DNA from: a virus
Length of the DNA: 64,000 nt
Strand: one strand, 5' to 3'
Virus record (IMG/VR): IMGVR_UViG_3300035181_002074
Coordinates: 62,001 to 126,000 of that record
In this document: positions 1 to 8,417 of the stretch, one piece after another
How the letters are laid out: each line of letters begins with the position of its first letter
Numbering within the stretch: position 1 is the stretch's first letter
Program-made: the position numbers and the translations under genes
Notes under the pieces: model-generated
What the model was told of the DNA's origin: nothing
The model's input: the letters and a program-made list of their open reading frames with translations, nothing else
The model's database searches: none

Positions 1-33
1 AATTTAGCTTGTAAAGTGCTTAAGTCAATCTTC

Positions 34-49
34 ATATATTATATTACCA
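34..49 (-). promoter_or_regulatory. Extended -10 promoter for a gene left of the window
   Basis: Read on the minus strand, TGG-TAATAT (hexamer at 41-46) lies just beyond the helicase stop codon. It matches the extended -10 pattern (TGG followed by TANTAT) found upstream of several other genes in this window. It would drive leftward transcription out of the window. No good -35 is seen. Confidence 0.4.
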
Positions 50-55
50 TAACTT

Positions 56-1840
56 TTAGAACGGACATTCCTCTTCTGGAGGTAATTCGCTAGGGGTTGT
101 AACTGTTTTAGTTTTTTCGGCTTCAATTTCTGCTAAGTTGGCTTCAAACGTGATAGCAGTCTGTTTATCTCTCAGTTCGATATCCACTTTTTCTCTAAGC
201 TCACTCAAGGATTGCTCTGAGCGCTTGTCTAAGGCAGTACCCTGCAAGGCAGATTCGCCAATCCATCTTGCTATCGCCTGAGAATCGACTTGGGTGTTAT
301 AATCAAAAGTTACGGCAGGTAAATATATTCCGAAAGCTTGAGAGTGATCCATGTTGGTCTTGGAAGCGAATACACGGTCGGTTGCCCCAGCACGGTTCTT
401 TACGATCATATAACGAATCAAGTCAGCTTGACGATCGGTTGGGGTTCTATTAATAGAAATAACTTGATCGGCAGCTTGAATGATACCAAAGGCTCCAGCT
501 GCATCTCCCATGTCAAGCATTCTGCCTGTGCCGTTGATACCTTGATTGACCTTGTATCCATCACGGTTAGTCTGTACGGGCAATATGGTATGATATTGAT
601 GCTCTCTAGCGTGATCGATGAAGTTTTGGTAAATCATGGTTAATTCATCATGTCTTTGCCCATTTTTACCAAAAGCAGGTGATCTAAGTCGTGCAGGGTA
701 ATCGATCATTACTAAGTCAAATCCTTTACCGGTTGCCCGTTTACGCTTGACGATCGCTTGATTCAATAAATAATTCACATGCTCCATAGTCATCTGTGAA
801 CTTTTATTGTGATGAATATGAGTAATCTGCTTGGATACTGTAGCTTCTACCATTGCCATAGAATAAAGAAAATTCTTTAATTCTGGATTTTCAGCAGCAG
901 CCTTGTGTGGGCCACCCATGCCTTTTACAGTCTGACATAGTCGGCGCATCTCAAAATTGCTCTTATTTAAAATATTAGAGACAATCTTATCGCGAATTTC
1001 GTCTGCAGCTTGCTCTAGGGTGATTAGCAATACACTTTTGCCCATCATGGCATTAGCAGCTGCAATGGTACACAATGTTGTAGTCTTACCGCTATTAACC
1101 GTTCCTAGCACTACAGTAGAGCCACCAACAATTAATCCACCCATCGTCTGTTCCACTAGTAATTCGCCTGCACCCAAAATAGATTCATTTTTCTTGAAAT
1201 GATCATGAGATTTAAAGGTTTTTGTTGTCGGCAGAAGGCTTCCTTTTACTAGCATTTCATCAAATAGTGGATGACCGGTAGTACAATTATGTTCAGCCTT
1301 ATTATCATCTTGCTTGAGGTAACTTTCGTATAAGCCTTTGAAATTATCACTTGCGTCTGTGACATCACGGAAAACGATATCATTAATAGTATCGCTCATT
1401 TTCTGGACATGAGGCTTGATGGCTTTATAATCAGATTTATTTACATGTTGAGCAAGTTTATTGGCAAAATCTATCGCTGTTATTTTTGATAACCAGCCTT
1501 CTAGGTAGTCGCTCACGATTTCGATGGGATGAACATCTGCTAATCGATCACATTCAGCGAATTCATTTTGATATTTGAACTGGTCTTGTATATTACCTTT
1601 ACGTTCAACTAGGTACTTGAATACCACGGCACTATTAAAGACTAGATGAGTATAGTCAGGATTTTTGCAAAGCTCGTCAATAACGAAAACGATCTCCGAC
1701 AATAAGCCCGGAAACTGATTAAACTTCAGTTGGGTCATTACCTTTTCGGCAAATGAACGATCTTTTAGCATATGACCAACAATTGCTTGTGTGGTCGTTT
1801 TGTCTAATTCGATACCTGTTGATGTTAATAAATCTGCCAC
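56..1840 (-). CDS. dnaB: DnaB-like replicative helicase
   Basis: This 594-residue protein probably unwinds the phage replication fork as a hexameric 5'-3' DNA helicase. The RecA-fold core has a Walker A motif GTVNSGKT near residues 245-253, a catalytic-glutamate region LLITLEQA shortly after, and a Walker B-like LVMIDYPARL near 375. The N-terminal ~190 residues resemble the helical primase-interacting domain of DnaB proteins. The start is GTG, preceded by GGATTAAACT. It lies 3 nt from the upstream gene, so it is in one transcription unit with the primase. The C-terminal ~70 residues are acidic and probably flexible. Family assignment is firm; direct partners are inferred. Confidence 0.88.
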   Translation of the reverse strand: MADLLTSTGIELDKTTTQAIVGHMLKDRSFAEKVMTQLKFNQFPGLLSEIVFVIDELCKNPDYTHLVFNSAVVFKYLVERKGNIQDQFKYQNEFAECDRLADVHPIEIVSDYLEGWLSKITAIDFANKLAQHVNKSDYKAIKPHVQKMSDTINDIVFRDVTDASDNFKGLYESYLKQDDNKAEHNCTTGHPLFDEMLVKGSLLPTTKTFKSHDHFKKNESILGAGELLVEQTMGGLIVGGSTVVLGTVNSGKTTTLCTIAAANAMMGKSVLLITLEQAADEIRDKIVSNILNKSNFEMRRLCQTVKGMGGPHKAAAENPELKNFLYSMAMVEATVSKQITHIHHNKSSQMTMEHVNYLLNQAIVKRKRATGKGFDLVMIDYPARLRSPAFGKNGQRHDELTMIYQNFIDHAREHQYHTILPVQTNRDGYKVNQGINGTGRMLDMGDAAGAFGIIQAADQVISINRTPTDRQADLIRYMIVKNRAGATDRVFASKTNMDHSQAFGIYLPAVTFDYNTQVDSQAIARWIGESALQGTALDKRSEQSLSELREKVDIELRDKQTAITFEANLAEIEAEKTKTVTTPSELPPEEECPF

Positions 1841-1843
1841 AGT

Positions 1844-2509
1844 TTAATCCAATACGTAATGTAAATCGAACCCTTTACCAAGATATTTATCTTTTGCTAT
1901 CTCTGTATAATTAATACCATATAATTTGCAATATTTTTTAGCTTTTTTTCGTAAATCGCTGCTAACATGTTTTGTAATCGCATAATAGGCTAATAAATCT
2001 TTGTAATCGTTAATATTTTGTGATAATTTTAACTTAAGGAAATTTAATTCCTCTTTACTTGTTTTAGGGGTTCTTGGTGAAGTTTTATTGTCTGATGTGT
2101 AAGATTCCAATTCAGAAGCAACCTGCATGTAGTCTGTTAACGCGCTAGGCTCGCTTACTGATTCAGATAGACTAAACTTGCGCTCAAAACATTCTCCGTA
2201 ATATTTTAATCGCTGCCCCATAAACCGCATCATATTTTTATAACTGTATTCGTCTGTACCATGATACTTACCAATATAATATAATGCATAAATATACATC
2301 ATTCCAAGGATATCATCATAGCCAATGCCCATGTTAAGCCAATAATTAGCCCCATTATTCCAATGATAACCAGCAGTATATCGAAGCACCTTTTTAGTTT
2401 CGGGACTAGCCAATATTAATTCATGCTCGGTGGTTATTTTAAGCTGTCGAAGCCCAGTTTCACGTAAATAAATGGCTTCAAAGTCATCGGTAAAGTTAAA
2501 TTTTTTCAT
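1844..2509 (-). CDS. Protein between primase and helicase, possibly sigma-region-2-like
   Basis: This is a 221-residue protein I do not recognise with certainty. Residues ~60-110 (around GYDDILGMMYIYALYYIG and the following helix) have the spacing and aromatic/acidic pattern of sigma-70 region 2. A helix-rich lysine-rich C-terminus follows. It is translationally coupled to the primase (ATGA overlap) with a strong GGAGAAAAA ribosome-binding site. A replication accessory or helicase-loader role is equally compatible with its place between primase and helicase. Treat the sigma resemblance as a weak hint only. Confidence 0.6.
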   Translation of the reverse strand: MKKFNFTDDFEAIYLRETGLRQLKITTEHELILASPETKKVLRYTAGYHWNNGANYWLNMGIGYDDILGMMYIYALYYIGKYHGTDEYSYKNMMRFMGQRLKYYGECFERKFSLSESVSEPSALTDYMQVASELESYTSDNKTSPRTPKTSKEELNFLKLKLSQNINDYKDLLAYYAITKHVSSDLRKKAKKYCKLYGINYTEIAKDKYLGKGFDLHYVLD

Positions 2510-3474
2510 TTTTTCTCCCAGTTTAAAATCAAGTTGTAATATCCAAGCGGTTGTGCTGAGTTCAAGGCTTCAGCTGCCTCTTCAAAAGTACATTCTCCAA
2601 AATCGGCTTTTTTATTGGCTAATAGACATCTCTGTTTGCATGAATCAGGCACCGTCAATAAATATGTTGGCACATCGAATTCTCTTGCGAGATTCGACAT
2701 CTCTAGTGCAGCATCCCCATCCAGAGCGAGGTATACCTTCTGGGGCTTTTTAGTTTTAATTAGATCAATTTGTTTCTTCGATACGACCTTGCCCATGGTT
2801 GCCACAAAATTGCCCACATTATAAAATTTTAATGCATCTACTGGCCCTTCCGCAATAATCACAAATTCATTTTCCTTGACATGGTCTAAAAACATTACTA
2901 ACGAGTCTCTTCGAAATCCTTCATTATTCCTGACCTTATCTTTATCGGACACCTTATCGATTGCACGACCTTGATATCCAACAAGTTTTCCATTCAAAAT
3001 CACCGGAAACATTACTCTACGTAAATCCAAAAGGTACTTAATTCCGAAATAATCGCATATCCTTGGGGAAAGCCCTCGTTTTTCAAGATATACAGTCCCG
3101 TCGTTTTTTTCTCCACCGATACTGTACTGATGATGCGGTAAGGGGATCTCTGGGAACTCTTCTGCAAAAGGGTTCCAAGTCTCTTCATTAGTCTTTTTAT
3201 GAACGTCAAATGTAAACTCCTTAAAATAATCCGTCTGATAAATTCTACCCTTGGCCTCAATTACGCTGATTCCCAATGTTTCAGCTACCCAATTTGCAAA
3301 CGGTTGCACTCCCCAATCACAGGAGCCCCTGTAGCAGACTGTTGACCCATTAGCCTTTAAAATAGAAAACTTATCGTCTTTGTGGCACTTTGGACACTCG
3401 GTATGGATAGTTCTGCCTCGTTCTTTAAAAGAGATTCCGTTCTCCTCTAGAATCTTGATAATCTTATCTTCCAT
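2506..3474 (-). CDS. dnaG: DnaG-like DNA primase
   Basis: This protein synthesises RNA primers for replication and would work with the adjacent helicase. The N-terminus carries a CHC2-type zinc finger (CPKCHK, then CYRGSCDWG). The centre has a Toprim fold with FVIIAEGPVDALKF (catalytic Glu) and VYLALDGDAA (metal-binding DxD). At 322 residues it is short and has no obvious helicase-binding C-terminal domain. I chose the ATG at 3474 because the zinc finger begins shortly after it. An in-frame GTG at 3528 would add 18 residues that overlap the subtilase gene and are not primase-like. With the ATG, it overlaps the subtilase stop by 11 nt. Confidence 0.9.
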   Translation of the reverse strand: MEDKIIKILEENGISFKERGRTIHTECPKCHKDDKFSILKANGSTVCYRGSCDWGVQPFANWVAETLGISVIEAKGRIYQTDYFKEFTFDVHKKTNEETWNPFAEEFPEIPLPHHQYSIGGEKNDGTVYLEKRGLSPRICDYFGIKYLLDLRRVMFPVILNGKLVGYQGRAIDKVSDKDKVRNNEGFRRDSLVMFLDHVKENEFVIIAEGPVDALKFYNVGNFVATMGKVVSKKQIDLIKTKKPQKVYLALDGDAALEMSNLAREFDVPTYLLTVPDSCKQRCLLANKKADFGECTFEEAAEALNSAQPLGYYNLILNWEKK

Positions 3475-4129
3475 TGTTGCTCGATAAAAAAATGCTGGTA
3501 TATCGAGCGGTTGCTTGACTTGTTCCACGCATTACAATATTACCATTGTTTCTAGCAAAAGACTCAATCGCACCTTCTTCCCATTTAGTGACTGTATCGC
3601 CATAATTAGAATAGCTTGCTTTAACCCCATTATGTAACGCACCGACAACAGTAATATTTGGCAACTTATATTGCGCTGGATATATATTAGTAAAAAATCC
3701 AAACTGAGTATGGGTATTACCGGCAGACACAATAAATTGAGTTGTTGAAGCTTGTTTCATAAGGCTGTACTCATCTAGCACGAAATCCTCTCCTACTAGT
3801 GACAAATTAATGACTTTTGGTGATAAACTAGTAGCATAAGTTAATGCAGCGAGGTAAGTTTCTAGTACATGCTTATCGGTCGGCATGTTCCAGTATTTCA
3901 CTATTACGATACAATACTTATCAGAAAGATTTTTATCAATGATTCCAGCTATGTGAGTGCCATGGCCATGGTTATCAGTCATTCCAGTGTGTGTAAAATC
4001 TTTATGCCCTGTAGCACATAAGTGGTGGAATCTATTGTCTTTAATATCAAGTCCAGTATCAATTATCACAACTTTTTCGGTTGCGTAAGAAGAGATCAAT
4101 AACTGAGATATTAAAAGAAGTAGCTGCAT
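3464..4129 (-). CDS. Compact S8 subtilase with signal peptide
   Basis: This is a 221-residue subtilisin-family serine protease. The Asp (VVIIDTGLD, D24), His (HGHGTHIAGI, H56), oxyanion Asn (VSAGNT) and Ser (RGTSQATA, S204) motifs are all visible in order. Residues 1-16 are hydrophobic and end SSYA, like a signal peptide cleaved before the catalytic domain, so export to the periplasm or outside is likely. There is no room for a classical I9 propeptide. It sits between recombinase and primase but has its own leaderless promoter. Its substrate is unknown: host envelope proteins, superinfecting phage, or a role in lysis are all possible. Confidence 0.88.
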   Translation of the reverse strand: MQLLLLISQLLISSYATEKVVIIDTGLDIKDNRFHHLCATGHKDFTHTGMTDNHGHGTHIAGIIDKNLSDKYCIVIVKYWNMPTDKHVLETYLAALTYATSLSPKVINLSLVGEDFVLDEYSLMKQASTTQFIVSAGNTHTQFGFFTNIYPAQYKLPNITVVGALHNGVKASYSNYGDTVTKWEEGAIESFARNNGNIVMRGTSQATARYTSIFLSSNNGR

Positions 4130-4164
4130 TACACAACTATACCACTTTATTTAGATTGCGTCAA
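4129..4164 (-). promoter_or_regulatory. Leaderless sigma-70 promoter of the subtilase gene
   Basis: On the minus strand there is TTGACG (4159-4164), a 17-bp spacer, then TATAGT (4136-4141) preceded by TGG. Six bases later comes the ATG at 4129, so the predicted transcription start is the A of the start codon. No ribosome-binding site can fit. The -35 lies in the last codons of the upstream recombinase gene. Confidence 0.75.
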
Positions 4165-5269
4165 CCATTTTTTCTGGAGAAATTACGGCGTCAGTGCGAG
4201 ATTGTTTATCTTTATCAAAGATAGCTTTAAGCAGCTGATCTTGAAGAATTTGCTCATCACGAATAGCAGTCAGGCATGCCATTAATCCGCGCCATTGACG
4301 TCCGTTAAATTCATACATAACATTATTCGGTTTAGTAATAATTCCAAGGTTTTTAGCAAGTGTGAATACTTCTTCATATTTGTTAATAATTCCTTTATTA
4401 TAATCGAAAGTGATTTCAGCAGTGCGACCTGCCATACCAAAAGATGTTTCATCAATTCTAAAGCGAATCTTGTGAGCTGTACCAGCCGCCTTGTCCATGA
4501 AATCTTTTGTTCCTGCGTCATCCGCAAATGATTCTCCGCCAAGAGATTCCTTACCGGCTTTACTTTGATTACGTTCAACGTAGGCAAAAATTTCCACCTT
4601 ATGTTTAGTGCTTAACGCACCATTCATTTTGATAGTCTTACCACGCATCTGCTCTTTCATGTCCATCTCTGCACGAGCTTGGGCAACTAAAATTAAAGCA
4701 ATCTTGTGTTTACGGATAATTGGCTTAATACGATCAATACCGTCACTGAGTGTAGCTGCACGGTCACCAATTTGCTGAGTCAGGATTGATGTAGCATTCT
4801 GTGTACGGCGACCAACGATCTCGCTGAGTGAATCAATAACGATCGCTTTAATCTTTGCACCTTCTTGACACATAGCGTCAATATCTTGCTCGATACGGTC
4901 GAATACTAGCTCTGGAGAGTTGACATCAAAGGTAATGTGACGGTCTTGGTCAATACCAAACTTCTTGGTCATATCTTCTGAACCTTGGAACTCACCGCGT
5001 AACTCTGTATTAAAAGTTACGGTAATAGCTTCTGGATCGTCCTTATGGCATTGCCCTAAAAAAGCATTAGCCAGTAATGACTTACCGCATTTCTGTGGGC
5101 CCCATAGAATAATCGATGTTCCGTAAGGAATCCCGTATCCATCAATAGCAAAAGCCCAGTTAATACTTGGACTTGGTGATTGTAGACAATTTTCTAGCGC
5201 CTTAGAGTTTGGATTAACCGCACCGTCTAATTTACGCAACTTATTCATATACTTTTTAACATCTGACAT
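4151..5269 (-). CDS. uvsX: UvsX/RecA-like recombinase
   Basis: This 372-residue ATPase probably forms filaments on single-stranded DNA and drives strand exchange for recombination-dependent replication. It has a Walker A motif (ILWGPQKCGKS, near 55-62) and a Walker B motif (IKAIVIDSLSEI, near 135-147). A RecA-type L2-like stretch and NTP-sensing region follow (ALILVAQARAEMDM). Neighbouring gp32-like, gp46-like and UvsY-like genes support a T4-style recombination module. The downstream gene in the same direction is the subtilase, whose promoter begins inside the final codons. Confidence 0.87.
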   Translation of the reverse strand: MSDVKKYMNKLRKLDGAVNPNSKALENCLQSPSPSINWAFAIDGYGIPYGTSIILWGPQKCGKSLLANAFLGQCHKDDPEAITVTFNTELRGEFQGSEDMTKKFGIDQDRHITFDVNSPELVFDRIEQDIDAMCQEGAKIKAIVIDSLSEIVGRRTQNATSILTQQIGDRAATLSDGIDRIKPIIRKHKIALILVAQARAEMDMKEQMRGKTIKMNGALSTKHKVEIFAYVERNQSKAGKESLGGESFADDAGTKDFMDKAAGTAHKIRFRIDETSFGMAGRTAEITFDYNKGIINKYEEVFTLAKNLGIITKPNNVMYEFNGRQWRGLMACLTAIRDEQILQDQLLKAIFDKDKQSRTDAVISPEKMVDAI

Positions 5270-5687
5270 CTGATTCTCCTTTTAATAAAATTAAACCTAA
5301 TAGTGAATAGCAACAAATAGTGGAACCCACTGAATTACTTGCTTTATTAAATACTGATAAATCGTCGCAAACCATGACGAGATTATTCCCGATATCTACC
5401 TGATAGATTTTTTTGGCCGTCTTAAGTTGTTGACAAGAAAACTCAAGTAACTGGTTATTAGGAACCCTTGCTGATTGCTCCCATCTTTTTACTATCTGAA
5501 CGTAAAAATTATAGCGCAATAAACTTTCGGACTCGTACTGTTCAGCACATATTAGATATGCAGTCTCATTTTCGCTAGTCATCTCATAAGCGCAATTGAA
5601 CTGTCTTGTCTTGTCTACTGATGAATCCTTGGATGTGGGAATCCTGTCCAAAAAATCGTCAAACGATAATTTTACCAACTTTTTCAT
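5256..5687 (-). CDS. Protein of unknown function upstream of uvsX
   Basis: A 143-residue protein not recognised. It is mixed alpha/beta, with several cysteines spread without a metal-site pattern. It ends with a hydrophobic stretch (CCYSLLGLILL) that could be a buried strand or a weak membrane segment. It overlaps uvsX by 14 nt and the next upstream gene by 4 nt, so it is part of the recombination operon. No function is assigned. Confidence 0.65.
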   Translation of the reverse strand: MKKLVKLSFDDFLDRIPTSKDSSVDKTRQFNCAYEMTSENETAYLICAEQYESESLLRYNFYVQIVKRWEQSARVPNNQLLEFSCQQLKTAKKIYQVDIGNNLVMVCDDLSVFNKASNSVGSTICCYSLLGLILLKGESDVRC

Positions 5688-6286
5688 TTCGACTCTCTGT
5701 AATATCTTACCACATCTTCGTCTACTTTGGGCAAAGTTTCATTTTCACCCATGAAATTATGTTGTGGGTCAGTAGTCGAACCAGCATAAGTATTAATCGG
5801 TGTATATTTAGTTGGCTGGTTGATTAAATTTCTACAACTATAATACGAACGATCAAACAGCTTATGCTTAGCTTCAAGGAATTCCTTGGAGGCTTTCAGC
5901 TTATTTAAAGTATCTAAAGCGGCCTGACAATCTGGATCTCGTGTGATTAAAGCATTACGGTAGTCCTCATTAGGCTTTATACCTAATTCTTTAAGCTTAC
6001 CTGCCTGCTCTGGCACCTTATCCAAAATAACAACAGCTTTGCATAAATCAAATTCTTGCTCAGCCTGTAAGATTTCGTAATTAATCCAGCCTATATATTT
6101 CGCGACAAGGCCAGATGCTTGGTTAAATGCAGAAGTTAATTCCACAGCACTAGTAGGATTCACATAGCTAGTCTCAGGAAGTCTCGATTCAGCCTCGTAG
6201 ACTTTAGACATATCTATTTTAATTGAAGAAAGACCTTTTGTGCCTCGTGGAATCACTAGTACATTACTGTCTAGTGTAAAATCCAT
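5684..6286 (-). CDS. Possible UvsY-like recombination mediator
   Basis: A 200-residue protein. Its core (about residues 50-165) is helical with a tryptophan-containing helix (YIGWINYEILQAEQEF) and a later helix (LEAKHKLFDRSYYSCRNLI). This arrangement recalls UvsY-type mediators, which load the recombinase on DNA coated with single-strand-binding protein. Its position between gp32-like and UvsX-like genes supports that reading. Sequence similarity was judged by eye only, so this is an inference. The start ATG at 6286 overlaps the upstream stop. Confidence 0.6.
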   Translation of the reverse strand: MDFTLDSNVLVIPRGTKGLSSIKIDMSKVYEAESRLPETSYVNPTSAVELTSAFNQASGLVAKYIGWINYEILQAEQEFDLCKAVVILDKVPEQAGKLKELGIKPNEDYRNALITRDPDCQAALDTLNKLKASKEFLEAKHKLFDRSYYSCRNLINQPTKYTPINTYAGSTTDPQHNFMGENETLPKVDEDVVRYYRESK

Positions 6287-6549
6287 TACGATTGATCTTT
6301 CTTGTTCCGCTTCTGTTTAAATCCAAAGATACTCTTAGCCTCAGTCTCTGCAGCTGGACTTGCTTCTGCAGCTGGACTTGCTTGTGGAGCAGTAGCTTGT
6401 GACTCAATATATGCTTCGCATTCTTCGCGTGTACCGCAATAGTAAGCATACGGAGATGCCTCGCTAATTACCCAGAATTCTCCGTTACGATCACCTAATG
6501 AATAAGTATTGCTTTTATCTGTAATATGGTTTTTATTTTCAATTTTCAT
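6286..6549 (-). CDS. Small protein of unknown function
   Basis: An 87-residue protein with a compact N-terminal half (WVISEASPYAYYCGT and a following helix EECEAYIES). An Ala/Pro/Glu-rich linker with a short internal repeat (ASPAAEASPAAE) and a lysine-rich tail follow. It is preceded by TAAGGAGTATAT, a strong ribosome-binding site, and lies 9 nt from the gp32-like gene. No family recognised. Confidence 0.65.
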   Translation of the reverse strand: MKIENKNHITDKSNTYSLGDRNGEFWVISEASPYAYYCGTREECEAYIESQATAPQASPAAEASPAAETEAKSIFGFKQKRNKKDQS

Positions 6550-6558
6550 ATATACTCC

Positions 6559-7614
6559 TTATTTCGCAGCTTTTCCAAAGATTTTCTGAAATTCTTCTTC
6601 GGATAATGTACCGCTAGCCGGTTTGGTAGATAGTCCAATAGATGGTGCTTGAGTAGACTGGGCAGCAGTCACATTAACTCCTAATGATTGAGGTGCTGTC
6701 ATGGTTGGAATCACAACATTCATATTTCCGTTACCTGTAGACTCAACTCGTGGTACTGCTACCGCATTAGTGCCCGGTATGGACACATTTAATGTAGGTT
6801 TTGGAGCTTCTACTTGTGTAGATTTACCAACAATACGATCTACAACCAAAGATCTTGATTCCAATGGAGCATTTGCTAGCATTTCCAAGTCCGATGCGCT
6901 TGGAATGGTAAATTTAGTAGCGAGATCTTCAATTTCAGTCGCAAAACGATTGATAATTTCACTGGTTAGTTCATGAATTTTTGGTTTTTCAACTAATTCT
7001 CCACCAATATTAACCGACTCACGGAAAACATCAACAGAATCACTCACGTCTGCTAGGCGAGCACCAGTTTTTACTCTTTTGAAGTTAAGAAAAATGCCGC
7101 GCATACCAGTAATATCGATACCTTTATTATTATACTCGGACGCTAGCTGTTTAAGCTGCTGAAACGCTTTGGAAGGTAGCGCTAAAGTGCCAAGTTCGTT
7201 ATTTTGGGTGATTACATTCACATAATAGCTCTTACGTGGAGTAAAAGGTTTGATATATGTATTGTAAAACATCGCAAGTTGATCTTCAGTTGCACCGGAT
7301 TGCTTAAGCATGTCTTCTTTTGCTTTATATTCTTTTAATTTTTCAAGTACTGGATCGGCAACACGCAATGTTTTGCTACGCACATCAAATTCTTCGATAC
7401 TAGAGAACCAGCGAGTTTTGCCATTTGAATCAAGCATATTTTGGTACAAAGACCAGTATTTGTAATACTGTCCACGTTCAGCAAGAGAGAACATTGGTGG
7501 CAAGATGCGGAAAATATTGTTGCCTCCGTTATCCAAGTTCAAATAAAAAGTTTTTTGTTTTTTAAATCCGCCGTCATTATTTCCAAATTTAGCGCTTCCG
7601 ATAGCAATAGTCAT
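6559..7614 (-). CDS. gp32-like single-stranded DNA-binding protein
   Basis: A 351-residue protein likely to coat single-stranded DNA at forks and recombination sites. The N-terminal portion has the pattern of phage gp32-type proteins: NLDNGGNNIFRILPPMF, then aromatic residues (QYYKYWSLYQN), and a central TPRKSYYVNVI strand typical of the OB core. The C-terminal ~100 residues are low-complexity and end with an acidic segment before KIFGKAAK, as expected for a protein-interaction tail. No zinc-binding cysteines are present, unlike T4 gp32. Neighbours are recombination genes. Confidence 0.78.
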   Translation of the reverse strand: MTIAIGSAKFGNNDGGFKKQKTFYLNLDNGGNNIFRILPPMFSLAERGQYYKYWSLYQNMLDSNGKTRWFSSIEEFDVRSKTLRVADPVLEKLKEYKAKEDMLKQSGATEDQLAMFYNTYIKPFTPRKSYYVNVITQNNELGTLALPSKAFQQLKQLASEYNNKGIDITGMRGIFLNFKRVKTGARLADVSDSVDVFRESVNIGGELVEKPKIHELTSEIINRFATEIEDLATKFTIPSASDLEMLANAPLESRSLVVDRIVGKSTQVEAPKPTLNVSIPGTNAVAVPRVESTGNGNMNVVIPTMTAPQSLGVNVTAAQSTQAPSIGLSTKPASGTLSEEEFQKIFGKAAK

Positions 7615-7628
7615 ATTATGATTCCTTA

Positions 7629-8390
7629 TTAGTTAGTTATATCTGTTTTTTGTTGTGCAGTTTTTGCTGCACGTTTTGTTGGTTGTTTGTTGGTTGTTTC
7701 ACCAGTTAATTTCTCTCTGATTTGTATCAAAGCATCCTTAACTGATTCATCAGTTACTGGTTCATTAATTTCAATCGAGCCTACTGGCTGCGGTAAAAAC
7801 GATGAATTCGTATCTTGATAATTATATATAATGACGGGCAGAATTGTTGCTGCAGACCGTGCATTAAAAGCTTTTGTTGATAATTCCTTTTGGGCAACTA
7901 CGGCATAAAGATCACTACCCATTGTACGTTCAATGAGATCTTTAACCGCGCCAGAAATATCTTGTTGACGATTATGATCGTCAGTACTCAATTGTGGAGC
8001 CGGTAGAACTTCAATACCATAATGGTATTTAATTTTATTTAACTCATCCAATAGCATCCAGTATTCTTGAGCTGCAAAAGTATCTCGTGGAGTTCTATCT
8101 TTAATGGCATCTGAAATACGATTTAACACACCGAGATAATTATGAGTAATTGTTTGATATTTACTTTCTGCGATATCAGCAAATGACTTGGAATATTCAC
8201 CAGTAAGAGCAATAACTTTAATGGATGATTGAACCGCAGATTTATATTGCTCAGTTAATTCAGCAATACGACGCTCGGCATTACGTTTAATAGCAAATGC
8301 TCCTGCTTGTACATTCGGATTCGTTAATTCCGGTTCAATTGCAGCTTCGCTTTCAGCATCCCTAAGTTCTTTTAAAATTTCTTTTAACAT
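7629..8390 (-). CDS. Helical protein of unknown function
   Basis: A 253-residue, mainly helical protein with a charged, probably coiled-coil N-terminal half and a lysine/threonine-rich tail. It lies between the DNA polymerase and the gp32-like gene. It has its own likely promoter, and the ribosome-binding site GAGAGG sits at the predicted 5' end of the transcript. No catalytic motif is seen. A replisome accessory role is only inferred from position. Confidence 0.65.
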   Translation of the reverse strand: MLKEILKELRDAESEAAIEPELTNPNVQAGAFAIKRNAERRIAELTEQYKSAVQSSIKVIALTGEYSKSFADIAESKYQTITHNYLGVLNRISDAIKDRTPRDTFAAQEYWMLLDELNKIKYHYGIEVLPAPQLSTDDHNRQQDISGAVKDLIERTMGSDLYAVVAQKELSTKAFNARSAATILPVIIYNYQDTNSSFLPQPVGSIEINEPVTDESVKDALIQIREKLTGETTNKQPTKRAAKTAQQKTDITN

Positions 8391-8401
8391 TTTGTACCTC
8401 T

Positions 8402-8417
8402 CATAGATATTATACCA
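8402..8417 (-). promoter_or_regulatory. Extended -10 promoter, ribosome-binding site at transcript start
   Basis: On the minus strand TGG-TATAAT (hexamer 8409-8414) ends six bases before GAGAGGTACAAA-ATG. The predicted transcription start is the first G of the ribosome-binding site, giving a 12-nt leader for the gene starting at 8390. The element overlaps the last codons of the polymerase gene. No convincing -35 is seen. Confidence 0.55.

Noticed and set aside
23-28. TTGACT at 23-28 (-) as a -35 for a promoter at the left edge
   Set aside because: With a 16-17 bp spacer the -10 falls at or beyond the window edge and cannot be judged.
3474-3528. GTG at 3528 as primase start
   Set aside because: Adds 18 residues without primase similarity that overlap the subtilase gene; the ATG at 3474 gives the usual primase N-terminus.
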